Source of the DNA: Bdellovibrio sp.
GTDB taxonomy: Bacteria > Bdellovibrionota > Bdellovibrionia > Bdellovibrionales > Bdellovibrionaceae
DNA length: 13,347 bases
Assembly: GCA_003176075.1 (NCBI GenBank)
Contig: PSRN01000112.1
Coordinates: 1-13,347, forward strand
Direction: 5' to 3'
In this document: in pieces, positions 1-7,527 of the stretch
Layout of the letters: every line of letters begins with the position of its first letter
Position numbering within the stretch: the first letter of the stretch is position 1
Program-made: the position numbers and the translations under genes
The notes under the pieces: generated by a model
What the model was told of the DNA's origin: nothing
The model's database searches: none
What the model saw: the letters and a program-made list of their open reading frames with translations, nothing else

Positions 1-281
1 CCGCCGCTCTGCGAGCTATGGAAATCAATGCCGAAATCTTAATGAAAGCCACGAAAGTGGACGGCATTTACGATCAGGATCCACTTGTCAATCCGCAAGC
101 GAAGAAGTTTGACCGACTTCGCTATATTGATGTTTTAAATAAGGGACTCAAGGTGATGGATTTGACGGCGGTCAGTCTTTGCATGGACAATAAGTTACCG
201 ATTCTTAGCTTTGATTTGACGAAGCACGGAAATGTTTTGAAGGCGGTCACGGGAGAAACGCTCGGCACAATGGTGGATTAA
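1..281 (+). CDS. pyrH: UMP kinase, C-terminal part (cut by window edge)
   Basis: This is the 3' end of uridylate kinase, the cytosolic enzyme that phosphorylates UMP to UDP with ATP in pyrimidine nucleotide synthesis. The reading frame is already open at base 3 and reads AALRAMEINAEILMKATKVD, the alanine-rich stretch followed by the A.KVDGIYDQDP motif that is typical of the end of the bacterial amino-acid-kinase fold in PyrH. The final residues (LKAVTGETLGTMVD) match the usual PyrH C-terminus. About 92 residues are visible; the N-terminal nucleotide-binding part lies upstream of the window. An internal ATG at base 18 is not the real start, because the conserved sequence runs through it. Its position 41 bases before frr is the classic pyrH-frr arrangement. 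Confidence 0.93.
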   Translation, partial: AALRAMEINAEILMKATKVDGIYDQDPLVNPQAKKFDRLRYIDVLNKGLKVMDLTAVSLCMDNKLPILSFDLTKHGNVLKAVTGETLGTMVD

Positions 282-322
282 AAATAGAATGAGAAACGGT
301 GGTTTGAGGAAAGGCGGATCAA

Positions 323-877
323 ATGTCAGACATGAAGACTCGCACGCAAGAAAAAATGGATAAGGCCATCGCGGCATTGCAGAATGAGCTCAAGAAAGTC
401 CGAACCGGTCGAGCGCAGGTGTCCATGCTCGATACTATTCGCGTGAATTATTATGGAAACATGACGCCGTTAAATCAGGTGGCGGCCATCTCTTGCCCGG
501 ACGCAAAATCCTTTCTTATCGCGCCCTGGGAAGCTTCGGTGCTGAAGGAAATCGAGTCAGCCATCGTGAAAAGTGATATTGGCATGACTCCCATGAACGA
601 TGGAAAAGTCATTCGTCTCAAGGTCCCGGAAGTCACTGAAGAACGACGCAAGGAACTCGTCAAACAGGTCAAGAAGATGGTGGAAGACACTCGCGTCGCG
701 ATTCGCCTGGTCCGCCGGGACGCCAATGAAGAAGTGAAGAAATCACTTAAAGACAAGACCTTGAGCGAGGACGAAGCCAAACGACTTGAAGCGGATGTGC
801 AGAAGGTGACTGACGACCACATTAAAAAAGTGGACGGAATTTCTGATGAAAAGGAGAAAAGCATCCTGACCATTTGA
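323..877 (+). CDS. frr: Ribosome recycling factor
   Basis: Ribosome recycling factor works with EF-G to split the post-termination ribosome. At 184 residues it has the normal family length. The N-terminal helix carries KVRTGRAQ (residues about 25-32), the RRF hallmark, followed by the small beta-domain with YYG..TPLNQVA (residues about 43-54). The C-terminal helical part contains VPEVTEERRKELVKQVKK and the RR-DANEEVKK segment, both strongly conserved. A purine-rich ribosome binding site, GAGGAAAGG, sits at about 306-314 upstream of the ATG at 323. The 41-base gap from pyrH and the same orientation indicate co-transcription with it. Nothing appears unusual in the protein. Confidence 0.97.
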   Translation: MSDMKTRTQEKMDKAIAALQNELKKVRTGRAQVSMLDTIRVNYYGNMTPLNQVAAISCPDAKSFLIAPWEASVLKEIESAIVKSDIGMTPMNDGKVIRLKVPEVTEERRKELVKQVKKMVEDTRVAIRLVRRDANEEVKKSLKDKTLSEDEAKRLEADVQKVTDDHIKKVDGISDEKEKSILTI

Positions 878-903
878 TTCTATTTTTGAATGTCCGAGGT
901 GCG

Positions 904-977
904 TTGATTGGGCTGAATTGAATGGGTTGATTGATTGGCTGAATGGCGTGGGCTGACACTGAAAGGATCAGGCTGAG
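904..977 (+). repeat. Degenerate GATTGG(G)CTGAAT repeats in frr-uppS spacer
   Basis: The 109-base spacer between frr and uppS has no gene. It contains two imperfect copies of a motif close to TTGATTGGGCTGAAT (904-918 and 931-945). The element GGCTGA recurs at about 911, 937, 951 and 971. No clear hairpin terminator or promoter accompanies them. They look like decayed short tandem duplications; a function is not evident. Confidence 0.55.
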
Positions 978-986
978 AAATTTTCA

Positions 987-1712
987 ATGGTAAATCCTCC
1001 TTCACATATCGGCATCATCATGGACGGAAACGGGCGTTGGGCCAGGCGGCGCAATCGCCCCCGGACCTACGGCCATATCAAAGGAGCCCGCGTCTGCAAG
1101 CAGGTCGTCACCCGCTGCGCGGAATTGGGTGTTCGCACGCTGACCCTTTTCGCGTTCAGCAGCGAGAATTGGCTCCGACCCCAGAGTGAAGTCAGTTTTC
1201 TGATGAAACTTCTGCGCAAATACCTGCGCCGTGAAACAAAATCTTTGATCCGGGAAAATATCCGGTTCACCACGATCGGCGATCTCAACCGCTTACCCGC
1301 AGACCTCGTTCGTGCGATCGAGGAAACACGAATCGCGACTGAGCGAAATTCCGGCCTCAACCTGATCTTCGCGATCAATTATGGGGCACGCCAGGAAATC
1401 ACCGCGGCGGTCCGTGAGATCGCCGCCAAAGTTGGTGAGGGGTTGATTGATCCGCGGGATATTGATGAAAGCGTGGTCCATGCGCACTTACAGACATTCT
1501 CCCACCCAGATCCCGATTTGATCATCCGAACTTCCGGGGAGTATCGATTGTCCAATTTCCTCCTCTGGCAATCCGCGTATTCAGAGCTTCTTTTCACGCC
1601 GACGCTGTGGCCTGATTTTTCGGCACGGGAACTGGAGGGCGCCCTGCAGAGTTATCAGCTGCGTGAAAGGCGCTTTGGTCAGGTTCCAGCCAATGCCACT
1701 GCCCATCCCTAA
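987..1712 (+). CDS. uppS: Isoprenyl transferase (undecaprenyl diphosphate synthase)
   Basis: This is a cis-prenyltransferase that condenses isopentenyl diphosphate onto farnesyl diphosphate to make undecaprenyl diphosphate, the lipid carrier for peptidoglycan and surface polysaccharides. The conserved IIMDGNGRWA motif lies at residues 10-19, with the Mg/diphosphate-binding Asp13. FSSENW is at 57-62 and the C-terminal RTSGE.RLSNFLLWQ.AYSE signature starts at residue 181, followed by LWPDF. The length of 241 residues is normal. The start at 987 was chosen because the conserved N-terminus begins only a few residues later. The 3' end overlaps cdsA, so the two are probably translationally coupled. 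Confidence 0.96.
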   Translation: MVNPPSHIGIIMDGNGRWARRRNRPRTYGHIKGARVCKQVVTRCAELGVRTLTLFAFSSENWLRPQSEVSFLMKLLRKYLRRETKSLIRENIRFTTIGDLNRLPADLVRAIEETRIATERNSGLNLIFAINYGARQEITAAVREIAAKVGEGLIDPRDIDESVVHAHLQTFSHPDPDLIIRTSGEYRLSNFLLWQSAYSELLFTPTLWPDFSARELEGALQSYQLRERRFGQVPANATAHP

Positions 1713-2532
1713 GGGTTCCACGTCGCTGCGTTTGTTTTCCGCCTTTGTTGGCCTGGCCGCCTTGGCCGGGGTTCTTTATTGGCTCGGAGGCGGGGGCCTG
1801 CGTTTGCTTTGCCTGGGTGCCGTGGTGATCGGCACGCGCGAACTCATGAGAATTCTTTTTCAGCCGGATGATTCGCGCTTTATTCGGGCTTTGTTCTTCC
1901 TGTTAATGGTCACGCTGTTCGCGATCAGTTCAAACTACCCCAGCATGTCGGGCCTGGCTTTTTCCTATGTCTCGATTTTTTTCTTCTCGGCCAGCCTGTG
2001 GAATCGAAAGCGATTTTCCGATTTACATGCGCTCACGCAGTTCCAGGCGAAAAGTATTTTGGGCTTTCTTTACTTGGGACTTCTGCCCGCCTTTGCTTAT
2101 CAAATCATTGACCTTCGTCGTGGTGAATCCTGGTTTATGAGTCTTCTGACTTTTGTGTTCTCGGGCGACTCCGCGGCATACTTTTGCGGACGTTGGTTCG
2201 GACGCACGCCTCTTTTACCGGAAATCTCACCCAAAAAAACGGTGGAAGGGGCGCTCGGCGGTCTGGTGGGATCCCTGCTGGCCGGAGCGGTTTGGAAGCT
2301 CTTGTATTCCGACTTGCCGGGCGGAGCCGTGATTGCCATGGCGGGACTGGCCGGTCTGGTGGGTCAAATGGGCGATTTGTTTGAATCATCGCTTAAGCGT
2401 GTCGCCAATCAAAAGGATTCAGGCGAGTTTCTTCCGGGACACGGAGGGGCGCTGGATCGCATTGACGGATTACTATTTGCAGCCCCCGTGGTTCTTTTGG
2501 GCGCGCAGCTTATTGAGCGGGGTCTCAACTGA
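1693..2532 (+). CDS. cdsA: Phosphatidate cytidylyltransferase (CDP-diglyceride synthase)
   Basis: CdsA converts phosphatidic acid and CTP to CDP-diacylglycerol, the branch-point precursor of all phospholipids, and sits in the inner membrane. The protein is rich in hydrophobic helices throughout. Near the C-terminus it has the full family signature, SLKR....KDSGEFLPGHGG.LDRID (about bases 2389-2466), with the metal-binding acidic residues intact; the upstream AYFCGRWFGRTPL..ISPKKTVEG stretch is also typical. I chose ATG 1693, which has an AGG at about 1681, giving a 20-base overlap with uppS and about 279 residues. An in-frame GTG at 1663 would add ten residues but lacks a visible ribosome binding site. 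It follows uppS as in many bacteria. Confidence 0.93.
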   Translation: MPLPIPKGSTSLRLFSAFVGLAALAGVLYWLGGGGLRLLCLGAVVIGTRELMRILFQPDDSRFIRALFFLLMVTLFAISSNYPSMSGLAFSYVSIFFFSASLWNRKRFSDLHALTQFQAKSILGFLYLGLLPAFAYQIIDLRRGESWFMSLLTFVFSGDSAAYFCGRWFGRTPLLPEISPKKTVEGALGGLVGSLLAGAVWKLLYSDLPGGAVIAMAGLAGLVGQMGDLFESSLKRVANQKDSGEFLPGHGGALDRIDGLLFAAPVVLLGAQLIERGLN

Positions 2533-2536
2533 TAAT

Positions 2537-2560
2537 GGCTTATTTGATAAAGCCTTATTC
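2537..2560 (+). terminator. Weak hairpin with T-rich tail after cdsA
   Basis: Immediately after the cdsA stop, GGCTT (2537-2541) can pair with AAGCC (2550-2554) around an 8-base loop, followed by TTATTCTTAA. The stem has only five pairs, so this is a weak terminator or attenuator candidate. It overlaps the -35 element of the promoter proposed for rseP. Confidence 0.3.
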
Positions 2561-2574
2561 TTAATGTCTTTAAT
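2545..2574 (+). promoter_or_regulatory. Candidate sigma70-type promoter for rseP
   Basis: TTGATA at 2545-2550 (5 of 6 matches to the -35 consensus) is followed after 18 bases by TTTAAT at 2569-2574 (5 of 6 matches to the -10 consensus), inside a local AT-rich patch unlike the surrounding coding DNA. Transcription would begin near 2581, leaving a leader of about 60 bases before the rseP ATG. This suggests rseP-tsaB can be transcribed separately from the pyrH-frr-uppS-cdsA part. Confidence 0.45.
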
Positions 2575-2641
2575 TTTATAGCTGGCGGATGATGATTTCA
2601 CTTACGTTCCAGCCTCAGCTCCTGGTATCATTCAAAGAACG

Positions 2642-4306
2642 ATGGATTTAGTTCTCTCTTACATTCAACAGGGTTTCTCGGCCGTATTTGCATTTGTATT
2701 GCTGCTCGGACTTCTCATTTTCGTTCACGAGCTGGGCCATTTTGCCGTGGCCAAGTGGAGCGGCGTAAGAGTCGAAGTTTTCAGCTTGGGATTTGGCAAA
2801 AAACTCTTTTCATTTAAACGAGGAGACACCACCTACTGCGTCTCGCTGATCCCCTTGGGGGGTTACGTGAAGATGTTCGGTGATGAGGCAGGAGCTGAAA
2901 TTCCGGAGTCGGAAAAAAAGTATTCCTTTACTCACAAGCCTGTCGCCCAACGAATCGCCGTGGTACTGGCGGGTCCCTTGATGAATTTTTTCTTTGCTAT
3001 TTTGATTTTCACCGTCGTGGCGTTCCTCGGCGAAGAAGTCCGCTCCCCCGTGGTTGGCGATCTCAGCCCCAAATCCAAGGTGTACGCCGAAGGTCTTCGC
3101 TCGGGTGACAAAGTCGTGCGAGTCAACGATCGGCCCATTATTTCCTGGGATGAGTTTCAAGAAGAACTCAATAAGAACGTCGACCAGAAGCTGGCGGTGA
3201 ACGTTCAACGCGTCGGGATCGAACAGGCCGTCAACGTCGAACTCAAACCCGAATCCAAACCCAATCCGAATCTTTTATCCCTGGACGCCTCCATCGGCGA
3301 TATCGAAGGTCTGACCTACCTTTCCAAGGCGCCCGTTCTTGGCGTTCGTTCGCAATTTCCGGCGGCGAAGGCGGGCCTTAAGACGGGCGACAGGATTCTT
3401 TCAGTCAACGGCGTGGAGTTGAAGCACTTTCGCGAGTTGGATAACCTTCTCTTGCCTCACCAGAATCGCGAAATCACTTTGGAGATCGAGCGATCCGCGC
3501 AGCCAGAGTCCAAAAAGCCTGAAAAATTGAAGTTGCAAGTCAATTTTCACACGTTCTCGTCAATGTCGATGTTGGGAATCGAAGGGTCGGAGCTCTATCT
3601 TTATAAAGTCATGCCTAGTTCACCTGCCGAACGCGGTGGTTTGCGGGTGGGCGATCGCGTCGTCAAGGTCGGCGACGCAACCCCCGTGGTGTGGGAGGAC
3701 GTTCTTCAGGCGGTCAAGTCCTATACAGGGAAGGATTTTCTGCGCATTACCGTTGACCGGGAGGGATCGGAAAAGACCTTCGTCGTAGTTCCTGAAATGA
3801 CCTCGCAGATGAATCTTCAGGGCGGCGAGGAAAAGCGTTTCACCATCGGCATCGTCCCCTGGATTCAATTGAGCGCCCCGGAGCTGACACAGTTGCAAAT
3901 CCATGGGCCTTTGGACGGCATCAAACACGGTCTGCAGCGCACATGGGACGTCACAGTGATGACGGTGGTCTCGTTCCTGCGCTTGATTCAGAATAAGATC
4001 TCGCCGAAAAATATTGGCGGCGTCATTTCAATCGGCCAGGCGGCGCACGAAACGCTGAAAATTGGTCTGAAGCACTTTCTGACCATGATGGCCGCGATCT
4101 CGGTGAATTTATTTATTTTAAATCTTCTGCCCATCCCGGTCCTCGACGGGGGACATCTTTTGTTCTATGTCATTGAAGCTCTGCGAGGGGCGCCACTGAA
4201 CATGAGAAAGATGGAGATCGCCCAACAGATCGGACTTTTTGTTCTGATGAGTCTGATGGTCTACGCCCTTTTCAATGACGTGTCTCGCATTCTTGGCTTT
4301 TGGTGA
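2642..4306 (+). CDS. rseP: RseP-like site-2 metalloprotease with three PDZ-like repeats
   Basis: This is an inner-membrane M50-family zinc protease (RseP/YaeL type) that cleaves membrane-embedded substrates such as anti-sigma factors and leftover signal peptides. The zinc-binding HELGH is at residues 29-33 in the first membrane segment; the second metal-site motif LDGGH is at 501-505 after NLLPIPV. A further hydrophobic segment lies at about 103-129 and a last one at 530-545. Between them, three PDZ-like units can be seen, each centred on a GL..GD motif: GLRSGD (151-156), GLKTGD (245-250) and GLRVGD (334-339). E. coli RseP has two PDZ domains and about 450 residues; this protein has 554, which the extra repeat accounts for. 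The start ATG 2642 has only a poor AAAGAA ribosome binding site. tsaB follows 9 bases after the stop. Confidence 0.93.
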   Translation: MDLVLSYIQQGFSAVFAFVLLLGLLIFVHELGHFAVAKWSGVRVEVFSLGFGKKLFSFKRGDTTYCVSLIPLGGYVKMFGDEAGAEIPESEKKYSFTHKPVAQRIAVVLAGPLMNFFFAILIFTVVAFLGEEVRSPVVGDLSPKSKVYAEGLRSGDKVVRVNDRPIISWDEFQEELNKNVDQKLAVNVQRVGIEQAVNVELKPESKPNPNLLSLDASIGDIEGLTYLSKAPVLGVRSQFPAAKAGLKTGDRILSVNGVELKHFRELDNLLLPHQNREITLEIERSAQPESKKPEKLKLQVNFHTFSSMSMLGIEGSELYLYKVMPSSPAERGGLRVGDRVVKVGDATPVVWEDVLQAVKSYTGKDFLRITVDREGSEKTFVVVPEMTSQMNLQGGEEKRFTIGIVPWIQLSAPELTQLQIHGPLDGIKHGLQRTWDVTVMTVVSFLRLIQNKISPKNIGGVISIGQAAHETLKIGLKHFLTMMAAISVNLFILNLLPIPVLDGGHLLFYVIEALRGAPLNMRKMEIAQQIGLFVLMSLMVYALFNDVSRILGFW

Positions 4307-4315
4307 AAGAAGATC

Positions 4316-5020
4316 GTGGATCACGTGTATCAATTGGTTCTTACGACAAGCTCACCGCATGCTGAGCTGGCCATCTTCAAGGACGATCAGGATGTGTTTT
4401 TGGCTCGCAATGTGTTGCCGCGCACTCACAGCGATTGGATTCATGTCGCTCTCCAAGAGGGACTCGCGGCCACGGGTTTATCACTGAACGGCTTCCACAG
4501 CATCGCCCTTGATATGGGTCCTGGCAGCTTCACGGGGGTGCGAGTGGGAGCGAGCTTGGCTCGCGCCCTTGGATTTTCTCTCGGGTTGCCGATTTTCGCC
4601 GTCTCGAGCCTCGACATTTTACAATCTCAATTTCAATCTCAAGCTCAATCTCAATCTCAATCTCAAGGACCTTCGTGCGCGATGATCAATGCGTACAAGA
4701 ACAAGGTTTATTTTTCGGCGAACCGGCAACCGGCCGAAGCGATTCCATTGGAGAAAGCCGCGAGTTTCCTGCACTCATTCCAAGGGAAATTGGCTGGCGA
4801 TGCATTTCAGGCTTATCCGGAACTTGCCAGCGCGGCTCAAAAAGCAAACCTTCTCTTACCCCGGCAAGAAGCCGAGATTTACCCTTCCGCCAAGCTCTTG
4901 GCCAGGCTCGCGGCTGCCGCGCCCGAACGCACGCTAGCGGATTGGACACAGGTGCAACCTCTTTACGTGCGGGAATCCGAGCCGGAAGAGAAAAGGGCCA
5001 GATCCCTCGAGAAGCCCTGA
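4316..5020 (+). CDS. tsaB: tRNA t6A biosynthesis protein TsaB
   Basis: TsaB is the non-catalytic partner of TsaD in making N6-threonylcarbamoyladenosine at position 37 of ANN-decoding tRNAs. The ASKHA-fold hallmark DMGPGSFTGVRVG is at residues 66-78, followed by LARALG and the VSSLD segment. The length of 234 residues is normal. The start is GTG at 4316, preceded by GAAAGAAGA as ribosome binding site, 9 bases after rseP. An odd feature is the run QSQFQSQAQSQSQSQ at residues 103-117, encoded by a hexanucleotide tandem repeat; family members usually have a short loop here. The N-terminal strand lacks the usual IDT.... motif form, so the identification rests mainly on the GPGSFTG motif, length and overall layout. 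Confidence 0.88.
   Translation: MDHVYQLVLTTSSPHAELAIFKDDQDVFLARNVLPRTHSDWIHVALQEGLAATGLSLNGFHSIALDMGPGSFTGVRVGASLARALGFSLGLPIFAVSSLDILQSQFQSQAQSQSQSQGPSCAMINAYKNKVYFSANRQPAEAIPLEKAASFLHSFQGKLAGDAFQAYPELASAAQKANLLLPRQEAEIYPSAKLLARLAAAAPERTLADWTQVQPLYVRESEPEEKRARSLEKP
4622..4666 (+). repeat. In-frame hexanucleotide tandem repeat (CAATCT)n in tsaB
   Basis: Seven and a half units of CAATCT, two of them altered (CAATTT and CAAGCT), run without interruption. They encode alternating Gln-Ser, with Phe and Ala at the altered units. Because the unit is a multiple of three, gain or loss of units by slippage would keep the reading frame. Confidence 0.9.
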
Positions 5021-5060
5021 CCCGGATTTAGTTTAGTTGAGCCGAGCCGGGCCGAGTTGA

Positions 5061-5088
5061 GCGGAGCAAAATTTCACTCCGCCATTTT
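5061..5088 (+). terminator. Candidate intrinsic terminator after tsaB
   Basis: GCGGAG (5061-5066) and CTCCGC (5077-5082) form a perfect six-pair GC-rich stem with a ten-base loop, followed by CATTTT. This lies 41 bases after the tsaB stop and would end the rseP-tsaB transcript. The T-tract is short, so confidence is moderate. The stretch just before it (5028-5066) is a degenerate repeat of GAGCCG/GTTGAGC-like units. Confidence 0.4.
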
Positions 5089-5092
5089 AGAC

Positions 5093-5121
5093 TTGAATCG
5101 GACGGGCAAAGAGCCAATAAG
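5093..5121 (+). promoter_or_regulatory. Weak candidate promoter for the amidase gene
   Basis: TTGAAT (5093-5098) is followed after 17 bases by AATAAG (5116-5121). Each box matches the sigma70 consensus at four of six positions. The location just after the candidate terminator and about 45 bases before the amidase start fits a separate transcription unit, but the match is modest. Confidence 0.3.
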
Positions 5122-5165
5122 GGAACCCATACCACTTTCTGTATGTGAAAAAGATCGGATGAAAA

Positions 5166-6466
5166 ATGGGTTTGTTGATTCAATTGTGCACCATCCAAAT
5201 ATTCGCAGCTCTCAGTTCAAATTTTGCATTGGCGACGGGCGAGAGCCGTCTGGAAGTCGACGCCGCACGCATTAACAAGAACCTTCAGGAGCTTTCAGAA
5301 TTCGGGAAAAATCAAAAGGGTGGAGTGAGTCGTGTCGCCTACAGCGACTCCGACAAAGGTGGGCGACAATTTGTTCTTGGACTTATGAAAGATGCGGGCC
5401 TCGAGGTTCGAATAGATCAAGCTGGAAACTTGGTTGCCTTCCGCAAGGGTTCCGATCCAAGCCTCAAGCCTATTGTCTTGGGCTCCCATATCGACACTGT
5501 TCCTGAAGGTGGAAATTACGATGGCAACGTGGGTTCCCTCAGCGCGATTGAGGTCGCACATGTCATTAACGGGATCAAATATAGCCCCCGTCATCCAATT
5601 GAAGTCATAGTCTTTCAAAACGAAGAAGGGGGCCACCTTGGCAGTCGTGCGATCACGAGTGGTTTAACTGAAGCGGATCTGAATCTGAAAAGCTTGAGCG
5701 GCAAGACCGTGCGCGCCGGCATCGAATTTATCGGGGGCTCGCCGAACGAATTGCCCCAGGCCCGGATGATTCCTGGAAGTATAGCCGCATACCTTGAACT
5801 TCATATCGAGCAAGGGGGGGTTCTTGAAGCAAGGAAGATGCAGATTGGTGTGGTGGAGGGGATTGTCGGCATCAGACGATGGAACATCACAGTGGAAGGC
5901 ATGGCCAACCACGCCGGGACCACGCCCATGGACATGCGAAAGGATGCGCTTGTCGCCGCCGCTCAATTTATCGTGGAAATAAATAAGACGTTGACACAAA
6001 TGCCAGGCAGGCAAGTTGGAACTGTGGAAAGATTGAGGCCCTGCCGGGCGCTCCCAATGTCATTCCGGGTGGCACCAAATTTTCTTTTGAGATTCGCGAT
6101 CTAAACGCGGAAAAGCTGGAGAGGATTTATCAAAAAGCCGTCCGTCTTGCAAAACAAGTGGAAAAGACGACCGGCACTCATTTTAAATTCGAGGAAACTT
6201 ATAATACATCTCCGGCGCTCGCCGAAGCTGGGCTGCAAAAAATGATTGAAGGGGTCGCACGCAATTATGGTTTTAAATCCATTCGCCTTCCGAGCGGTGC
6301 TGGCCACGATGCTCAGGAGATGGCGCATATCGGACCCATGGGCATGATCTTCATACCCAGCGCAAAGGGAATCAGTCATTCACCGGACGAGTACTCGGCA
6401 CCTGAGGATATTGCCCGTGGTGCTGACGTCTTGCTCGGTTCGGTTCTCACGCTGGATCGTGAATAG
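5166..6466 (+). pseudogene. Exported M20-type amidase (hydantoinase/carbamoylase family), frameshifted
   Basis: The two halves together form a zinc-dependent amidohydrolase of the N-carbamoyl-amino-acid hydrolase/allantoate amidohydrolase family. The first frame (5166 to about 6026) has GSHIDTVPEGGNYDG, FQNEEGG.LGSRA, LELHIEQG and GMANHAGTTPMDMRKDA, which carry the usual metal ligands and dimer-interface residues. The first frame then runs out of register and stops at 6104. Conserved sequence resumes in the next frame from about 6029 (KIEALPGAPNVIPGGTKFSF) to 6466, including LPSGAGHDAQEMA and ISHSPDEYS. Restoring one G after 6027 (GTG-GGA-AAG) would give an unbroken protein of about 434 residues. 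A hydrophobic N-terminus ending near ALA suggests export, although it lacks an early Lys/Arg. It is either a recent pseudogene or a sequencing error; exact substrate is unknown. Confidence 0.85.
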
Positions 6467-6608
6467 AACTGTTGCCCCAGCCTTAAGACACCCATGGCAC
6501 CTCCGCAGTCCTGCGATGTTGGACCGGATTAAGTCAGAGCCAGTTTAGCTTTTCTGCCAAGCGACCGAAATGTCATCCACAATATCTCAAATCATCGGGG
6601 ATGATGAA

Positions 6609-7520
6609 ATGGCATCGACGCGCATTTGGTCCATTGGCTCAGGGAAGGGCGGGGTCGGAAAATCCTTTGTGGCATCCAGTTTGGGTGTTTCGCTTTCGCG
6701 CATGAATCAACGAACCTTGTTGATTGATTTCGACCTCAGCGGTCCAAATCTTCATACGGCGCTCGGCGAACCTCCGGCTCGAAAAAATATTGATCACTTT
6801 TTATCGGACCAAGCTTCCCTGTCGGAACTTATTCAAACGACTCAGTTTTCCAATTTGTTTTTCATCCAAGGGACGACGAACCCTGGGGACCGTAAGATTT
6901 CCGATGTGCAGCGCCTGGTCGCGGAAGCGCGAAGACTTCCTTTCAACGAAATCATCTTCGACCTTGGTCCGGGATCACAGGAGACTTATTTGGAAACTCT
7001 CAGGCACAGCGACGAGAAGCTTTTCATTGTGACTCCTGAACCGCCATGCATTGAAAAGAATTACCGTTTGATTGAAAACTTGCTCTTGTACACGATCAAA
7101 GTCCTGAATTTCGACAAGATCAATGTTCCACTAAAGCCCGTCCTCGAACAGTATAGGGAAGCTCATTTACCCGGAACGACCACTTTTAGGGATCATCTGA
7201 AAAGCGCCACAGGCTGGACTTGGGACCAGGAAACTGAAATTTTTCCTAACCCGATACGAATAATCGTGAACCAAGTGCGTGGGGATAAGGACCTTGATCT
7301 AGGTCCTTCGATTCGGCTGGTGTGTAAGCATTTTTTCAGTCTGAAAATTGATTACTCAGGCTCACTCTACTTTGACAATGCAGTGTGGCAGTCGTTTCGA
7401 ACGGTGGAGCCGATGTTAATGAAATATCCGTTTTCTCCACTCGCCGGGCAGTTTCAAGCTATGGCAAGAAAACTTCTGACTTCAGATTTGCATTCGCAAT
7501 CGTTGCGGGCCGTAGTATGA
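6609..7520 (+). CDS. MinD/ParA-like P-loop ATPase
   Basis: This is a SIMIBI-class ATPase of the MinD/ParA/FlhG group, which usually positions cell components. Numbered from an upstream ATG at 6570, the deviant Walker A KGGVGKS is at residues 26-32 with both signature lysines, the switch I region LIDFDLSGPN at 51-60 and Walker B IIFDLGPGS around Asp131. The late IRIIVNQVR strand is typical of MinD-like proteins. About 40 extra residues lie between the helix after switch II and that strand (about 160-198), which classic MinD lacks. I prefer ATG 6609 because GGGGA lies seven bases upstream; 6570 has no clear ribosome binding site. The next gene starts 7 bases after the stop, so they are probably co-translated. 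Its specific cargo cannot be told from sequence; a flagellar FlhG or chromosome-partition role is not supported by neighbours. Confidence 0.85.
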   Translation: MASTRIWSIGSGKGGVGKSFVASSLGVSLSRMNQRTLLIDFDLSGPNLHTALGEPPARKNIDHFLSDQASLSELIQTTQFSNLFFIQGTTNPGDRKISDVQRLVAEARRLPFNEIIFDLGPGSQETYLETLRHSDEKLFIVTPEPPCIEKNYRLIENLLLYTIKVLNFDKINVPLKPVLEQYREAHLPGTTTFRDHLKSATGWTWDQETEIFPNPIRIIVNQVRGDKDLDLGPSIRLVCKHFFSLKIDYSGSLYFDNAVWQSFRTVEPMLMKYPFSPLAGQFQAMARKLLTSDLHSQSLRAVV

Positions 7521-7527
7521 TTTTTTC

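Noticed and set aside
475..873. Minus-strand open frame opposite frr (132 codons), Ser-rich
   Set aside because: Antisense shadow of the Lys/Glu/Asp-rich frr coding sequence.
2810..3208. Minus-strand open frame opposite rseP (132 codons)
   Set aside because: No domain and fully inside a real gene on the other strand.
5057..5275. Open frame of 72 codons overlapping the amidase start
   Set aside because: No family resemblance; the conserved amidase sequence is in another frame. Only its ATG at 5159 is of interest for the possible second indel.
6467..6608. Spacer before the MinD-like gene examined for promoter, terminator or small RNA
   Set aside because: TTGGAC at 6519 has no good -10 at the right distance and no convincing hairpin was found.
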